DNA of 64,000 bases from contig CAJQUW010007090.1 in the NCBI GenBank assembly GCA_907163375.1, positions 248,001 to 312,000 of the forward strand, written 5' to 3'. A model generated the notes under the pieces. The model searched no databases and was not told where the DNA came from. It worked only from the letters and a program-made list of their open reading frames with translations. Below, in pieces: positions 61,219-64,000 of this stretch (position 1 is its first letter; every line of letters starts with the position of its first letter). Position numbers and translations under genes: made by a program. The DNA is from Prostheceraeus crozeri (taxonomy: Eukaryota; Platyhelminthes; Polycladida; Euryleptidae).

Positions 61219-61619
61219 ATTTCCCATTGTATTTCCGAAATTCAAATTGTTGAAAATAATCAAAATAAGTTTTGGTCTTGTGATGTAATTCTACCAAAAA
61301 GGAGCACCAACATGGCACTGGAACCTATAAAAAATGACATCAGGAAAAGAGCAAAAATGTTTGGAAGATGCCAAGAGGACTTCATTCAGAATAGTGCTCC
61401 CTGAAAACTAGGTTTTCTACATAGTTGTGCAATCTTTCATAGTACATTTTACCAAAGCCACCTTCTAAAACCATAATCTCTAAAAATGAGTTTCATACCG
61501 TGTTATACACGAGCTTGCACAGTAGAGTTAGCAAAAAAGTATTTCAATCCGTTTGTTTAAATAATACACTATCAATTGAGTCTTCAGCATGCCTCATCGT
61601 TGACAAAAAACATACACAA

Positions 61620-62510
61620 CACCTTTAAAACGTCAAGAAAAACATGAGTGATTCTGGCTCAATTGCAAGCAAAGCCTGCCCACACTTTCACATGACGATT
61701 CTCGAAACGGCAACCAACCGGTGACTCTGACAAGAAAAACAATTCATGCAATCATGGAAGGTTTTGTGTCAATGTTTGTGTCATGCAATCATCGAACCAA
61801 TTTTTAAACTTTTACACATTATCTTCGCAACACAGCTTCATGACGTCAGCAAGACATTTTTTACCCTAACTGAATTGCAACCGAAGTCTGTCCACACCTA
61901 CTCATGATAATACTCGATAGGGTGCTACAATGCAACAAGCAACGGACAGCAAGGACCTGAGAAACAACTCATGCAATCATCTTAATTTTCCATCATCTCT
62001 CGAATTTCACGTCATTTTCTTCGAAACATGATTTCACATTGTCAAGAAAAACCTTGATGATTCTGGCTCAGTTGCAACCAAAGTCTGTTCATACCTTCTC
62101 ATGATAATACTCGATAGGGTGCTACAATGCAACAAGCAACGGACAGCAAGGACCTGAGAAACAACTCATGCAATCATCTTAATTTTCCATCATCTCTCGA
62201 ATTTCACGTCATTTTCTTCGAAACATGATTTCACATTGTCAAGAAAAACCTTGATGATTCTGGCTCAGTTGCAACCAAAGTCTGTTCATACCTTCTCATG
62301 ATAATACTCGATAGGGTGCTACAATGCAACAAGCAACGGACAGCAAGGACCTGAGAAACAACTCATGCAATCATCTTAATTTTCCATCATCTCTCGAATT
62401 TCACGTCATTTTCTTCCCAACATGACTTCACAACGTCGGCAAAACATAAATGATTCTGCTGCACTTGCAACCAAAGTAGGTCCACACCTTCTCATGATCA
62501 TTCTTAGGAG
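61620..62510. repeat. 197-bp satellite, about five copies
   Basis: ctcatgataatactcgatag starts at 61901, 62098 and 62295, an exact 197-bp period with almost identical units. A diverged copy lies before (near 61690) and another after (ctcatgatca, 62491). The identical central copies flanked by diverged edge copies suggest homogenisation by unequal exchange. Confidence 0.92.
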
Positions 62511-62559
62511 CACGCCCGTTATCTACATTCATATACCGGAGCCCGACCGATGACGAAAA

Positions 62560-62840
62560 TTGGACGCTCGAAGACACCCGTAGTCTGAATTCATGCACTC
62601 ACGCACTCTACTCCGGTTGTCTAAATTCTTGCCTTGGGCACCTGATTTCAGACATCGGGCGTGTTCAGGCGCACAAATATATATCTTCAGTGTGCTCCGG
62701 CGTATGAATTTAGACATCGGATGCGATCAGTCATGTGAATTCTGACCTCGAGCGGGTGTACTTGTGCGTGCTCGGTCGCATGAATCTAGACCGCGGCGGG
62801 CTTACTCGTGCTTGTGAATCTAGGCCTCGGGCATTGATTA
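62560..62840. repeat. Degenerate GC-rich repeat
   Basis: Patches such as tgaattctgacctcgagcgg, tgaatctagaccgcggcggg, tgaatctaggcctcgggc and tttcagacatcgggcg recur every 45-60 bases. The units are too diverged to set an exact period. The base composition is much richer in GC than the rest of the window. Confidence 0.55.
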
Positions 62841-63018
62841 GTGTGATCAAACATAGAAAAAGTTATGGGAAATGCAAGAAACATACATCAATCCATCATA
62901 TCTACAAAATCCGAATCGATAGCTCTGCTCATGACGGTCATCCCACACAATTTCATCTGAGTAGTAAGCAAAACTCCACTTCTGGACCGCGCAAGATGGC
63001 CGCCGTCGTGGCTGCGTC

Positions 63019-63190
63019 CCCCCCCCCCTCTGGCACGGCAGAGTGTCGTGGTCGGCCGCCGTGGTGCTTCGTGTCTGAGTCCCCCCCCCCTCTGGAACGA
63101 CAGAGGTTGTGGTCTGTCGTGGTGTGCCGGCCGGGTGGGTCCACGTTCACAACATGTTCGCTGACGTCCCCCCCCCCTCTGCAACGACAG
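63019..63190. repeat. Poly(C) tract plus mini-hairpin, three copies
   Basis: A run of ten C is followed at once by CTCTG-N6-CAGAG (an N6 such as GAACGA) at 63019, 63081 and 63168. Related C runs without the CAGAG arm recur at 63428 and 63713 in the next satellite. Long open frames across this block are produced by the repeat. Confidence 0.8.
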
Positions 63191-63427
63191 AGTGTGAGAC
63201 TCGGGTGCGTGGGTCCGACCGCCTGGTTGACGTGGGCGACCGTCTAGGTGGACGTGGGCGACCGCCAGGATTAGTCTTGAGGCTATAGTGTGTGATGTTT
63301 TTGGTGTGTAGCGCCCAAACGAAGCATCGGATGAGAAAACGAAGGCCAGATTCGGAATCTACGTGAAATTTTGGGTTAGGAAGGATGTTTCCAGCGAAAT
63401 CGGAGAGAAAAAATTTTCGGCTGACGT

Positions 63428-64000
63428 CCCCCCCCCCCTGGACAGCTTGCTTCCAGTGGACGGATTTTGTCGTGCGATAGCTCGTTTGAAAGCTAAGAGT
63501 GAGACAAATTCAGTGAAAGAATCGGCTTGTTCCTATCTGTCTTCGTTCAAAAGTTAGAGCGGTTACAAGATTTTAGGTCGGAGCTCGCTTACCTGAAAAA
63601 ATCCTAAGTGTCAGAGTGACTTTGTATGGGTAAAAATTTGAAAATTTTCCAAAGTGTGGAATTTCGACCTGGGACCGTCACCAAAACATTTTTCATCAAA
63701 TTTCACTGACCTCCCCCCCCCCTCTGGACAGCTTGCTTCGATTTTGGCTTCTAGTGGACGGATTTTGTCGTGCGATAGCTCGTTTGAAAGCTAAGAGTGA
63801 GACAAATTCAGTGAAACAATCGGCTTGTTCCTATCTGTCTTCGTTCAAAAGTTAGAGCGGTTACAAGATTTTAGGTCGGAGCTCGCTCACCTGAAAAAAT
63901 CCTAAGTGTCAGAGTGACTTTGTATGGGTAAAAATTTGAAAATTTTCCAAAGTGTGGAATTTCGACCTGGGACCGTCACCAAAACATTTTTCATCAAATT
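63428..64000. repeat. 298-bp satellite, cut by window end
   Basis: agtggacggattttgtcgtg at 63455 recurs at 63753, and tcatcaaatt at 63693 recurs at 63991, giving a period of 298 bp with near identity. The second copy has a 12-bp insertion after gcttgcttc. Each unit starts with a poly(C) tract. The array probably continues beyond the window. Confidence 0.9.

Noticed and set aside
62735..63247. 170-codon plus-strand ORF
   Set aside because: It runs over degenerate GC-rich repeats and poly(C) tracts; its Pro/Ser stretches are the repeat in translation. A second open frame on the other strand of the same block has the same cause.

Overview
The window is AT-rich, intron-rich eukaryotic DNA. It has GT-AG introns of up to 12 kb, tRNA-derived SINEs, a CR1/L2-like LINE, Tc1/mariner, hAT and piggyBac-like relics, fold-back elements and several satellite blocks. 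This fits a metazoan, most likely a marine invertebrate, but no marker here fixes the phylum and that part is inference.

One host gene dominates, on the minus strand. Eight exons from 57537 down to 9610 join in a consistent reading frame: 57537-57249, 55087-54985, 46365-46289, 38180-38038, 33109-32887, 22327-22212, 22144-22032 and 9998-9610. An optional ninth cassette lies at 37925-37788. Together they give the last 483 residues (529 with the cassette) of a helical/coiled-coil protein with a long acidic C-terminal tail. The 5' exons lie upstream of 57541, either unrecognised here or outside the window. I do not recognise the family and give no gene name.

The introns hold the rest. Clear elements are a Tc1/mariner relic (761-1714, downstream of the gene), a 53-bp tandem array inside a dispersed repeat (8588-8905), a 20-bp minisatellite probably in the 3' UTR (9183-9382), SINEs (16211-16625 and 32671-32852), a decayed LINE (38506-40290), a TA-flanked TIR element (45399-46070), a hAT relic with a decayed 8-bp target duplication (56318-56889) and many long hairpins. 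The last 4 kb (60100-64000) is a run of different tandem repeats, ending in a 298-bp satellite cut by the window edge.

The best candidates for something new are small. One is a 51-residue plus-strand ORF with a signal-peptide-like start, a TATA box and a polyadenylation signal, nested antisense in an intron (23714-24023). Another is the cassette near 37.8 kb, which can join the host frame in more than one way, including a cysteine-rich short isoform. The third is a broken coding relic at 18911-19306. I found no operon-like or defence-like system, no CRISPR array and no rRNA gene.
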